This document shows, piece by piece, positions 63,593 through 64,000 of a DNA stretch of 64,000 nucleotides (positions are counted from its first letter, which is position 1; the number at the start of each line of letters is the position of its first letter). The stretch covers positions 310,001-374,000 of the forward strand of contig NZ_FWWR01000009.1 of the NCBI RefSeq assembly GCF_900176115.1. The letters are read 5' to 3'. The notes below the pieces were generated by a model. The model was not told the origin of the DNA. It saw only the letters and a list, made by a program, of their open reading frames with translations, and did not search any database. A program made the translations under genes and the position numbers. This stretch comes from Peptoniphilus asaccharolyticus DSM 20463. GTDB lineage: Bacteria > Bacillota > Clostridia > Tissierellales > Peptoniphilaceae.

Positions 63593-64000
63593 TGGGTTAT
63601 AAAACAATTGTTGGTCTTGAAATTCACGTTGAACTTTCAACTAAGACTAAAGCTTTTTGTAGTTGTGAAAATGCTTTTGGGGGAGAACCAAACTCAAGAG
63701 TATGTCCTGTATGTTTAGCGCTTCCAGGAGCTACACCTGTTTTAAATGAACAAGTTGTGAACTATACAGTAATGTCTGGTTTAGCATTAAATTGTACTAT
63801 AAACCACAGATCTAAATTTGACAGAAAAAATTATTTCTATCCTGATTTAACTAAAGGATTCCAAATAACACAAAATGATATGCCAATCTGTACTGAAGGA
63901 TATTTGGAAATTGATGGAGATGAAGGATTTAAAAAAGTAGGTATTTTCCAAATTCAAATGGAAGAAGATACTGGAAAGTCTTTACATTCAGATGATGAGA
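63592..64000 (+). CDS. gatB: Asp/Glu-tRNA amidotransferase subunit B, cut by window end
   Basis: 136 codons visible of about 475. It starts MGYKTIVGLEIHVELSTKTK and continues through CSCENAFGGEPNSRVCPVCLALPGATPV, the conserved zinc-binding N-terminus of GatB, and LTKGFQITQ. It completes the gatCAB operon. Overlaps the gatA stop by one base. Confidence 0.96.
   Translation, partial: MGYKTIVGLEIHVELSTKTKAFCSCENAFGGEPNSRVCPVCLALPGATPVLNEQVVNYTVMSGLALNCTINHRSKFDRKNYFYPDLTKGFQITQNDMPICTEGYLEIDGDEGFKKVGIFQIQMEEDTGKSLHSDDE

Overview
The window is AT-rich, densely packed bacterial DNA with strong Shine-Dalgarno sites, heavy use of AGA for arginine and many genes overlapping by 1-17 bases. The gene set points to a Gram-positive anaerobe of the Clostridia/Tissierellia type: rpmB divergent from Asp23-fakA-recG, a complete Rnf complex, an IspH-ribosomal protein S1 fusion, CstA, S-layer homology domains and no oxidative phosphorylation genes. 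A member of Peptoniphilaceae or a relative is my best guess; the species cannot be settled from this sequence alone.

Layout. 1-7.9 kb: core genes (hslO, tRNA-Phe, rpmB, Asp23, fakA, recG, rsmD, coaD) and a small lipoprotein. 8.0-16.4 kb: an acquired island with a broken phage-type primase start, a small XRE regulator and a type I restriction-modification operon hsdM-rhuM-hsdS-hsdR whose codon use differs from its surroundings. 16.5-22.9 kb: a methyltransferase, then a minus-strand block with an iron/siderophore-type ABC importer plus an NTPase, a CstA transporter and a MOSC protein. 23.0-25.0 kb: a membrane protein, tRNA-Leu and IS30-family copy 1. 25.1-31.2 kb: rnfCDGEAB, then a NusG-II protein and a Gx transporter. 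31.2-39.0 kb: maf, radC, RNase E/G, an SGNH hydrolase, a type IV pilin-like cluster, efp, an acidic protein, Asp23 and nusB. 39.1-51.2 kb: xseAB, a prenyl synthase, tlyA, recN, NUDIX, nucleoside phosphorylases, an M50 protease, scpAB, rluB, mnmM and an HI0933 flavoprotein. 51.2-52.4 kb: a promoter/terminator leader and IS30-family copy 2. 52.4-64 kb: cmk, plsC, ispH-rpsA, an SLH protein, tcdA, pcrA, ligA and gatCAB (gatB is cut by the window end).

The most interesting locus is hsdS. It encodes three target-recognition domains instead of two, and it carries a pure tetranucleotide tract of 14.5 CGAA units between TRD2 and TRD3. Both alternative frames stop within 20 bases of the tract, which would leave a normal-sized two-TRD subunit of 390 or 394 residues. 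The same gene has a 12-bp TAEL-encoding tandem repeat between TRD1 and TRD2, like the one that sets spacer length in EcoR124-type enzymes, and an in-frame direct repeat that could delete TRD3. It looks like a specificity subunit with three separate ways to change its target.

The two near-identical IS30-family elements both sit at the same distance (T7, one base, then a 3-bp target duplication) behind the T-tract of a rho-independent terminator, which suggests terminator targeting. Copy 2 separates cmk from its apparent promoter and attenuator-like leader.
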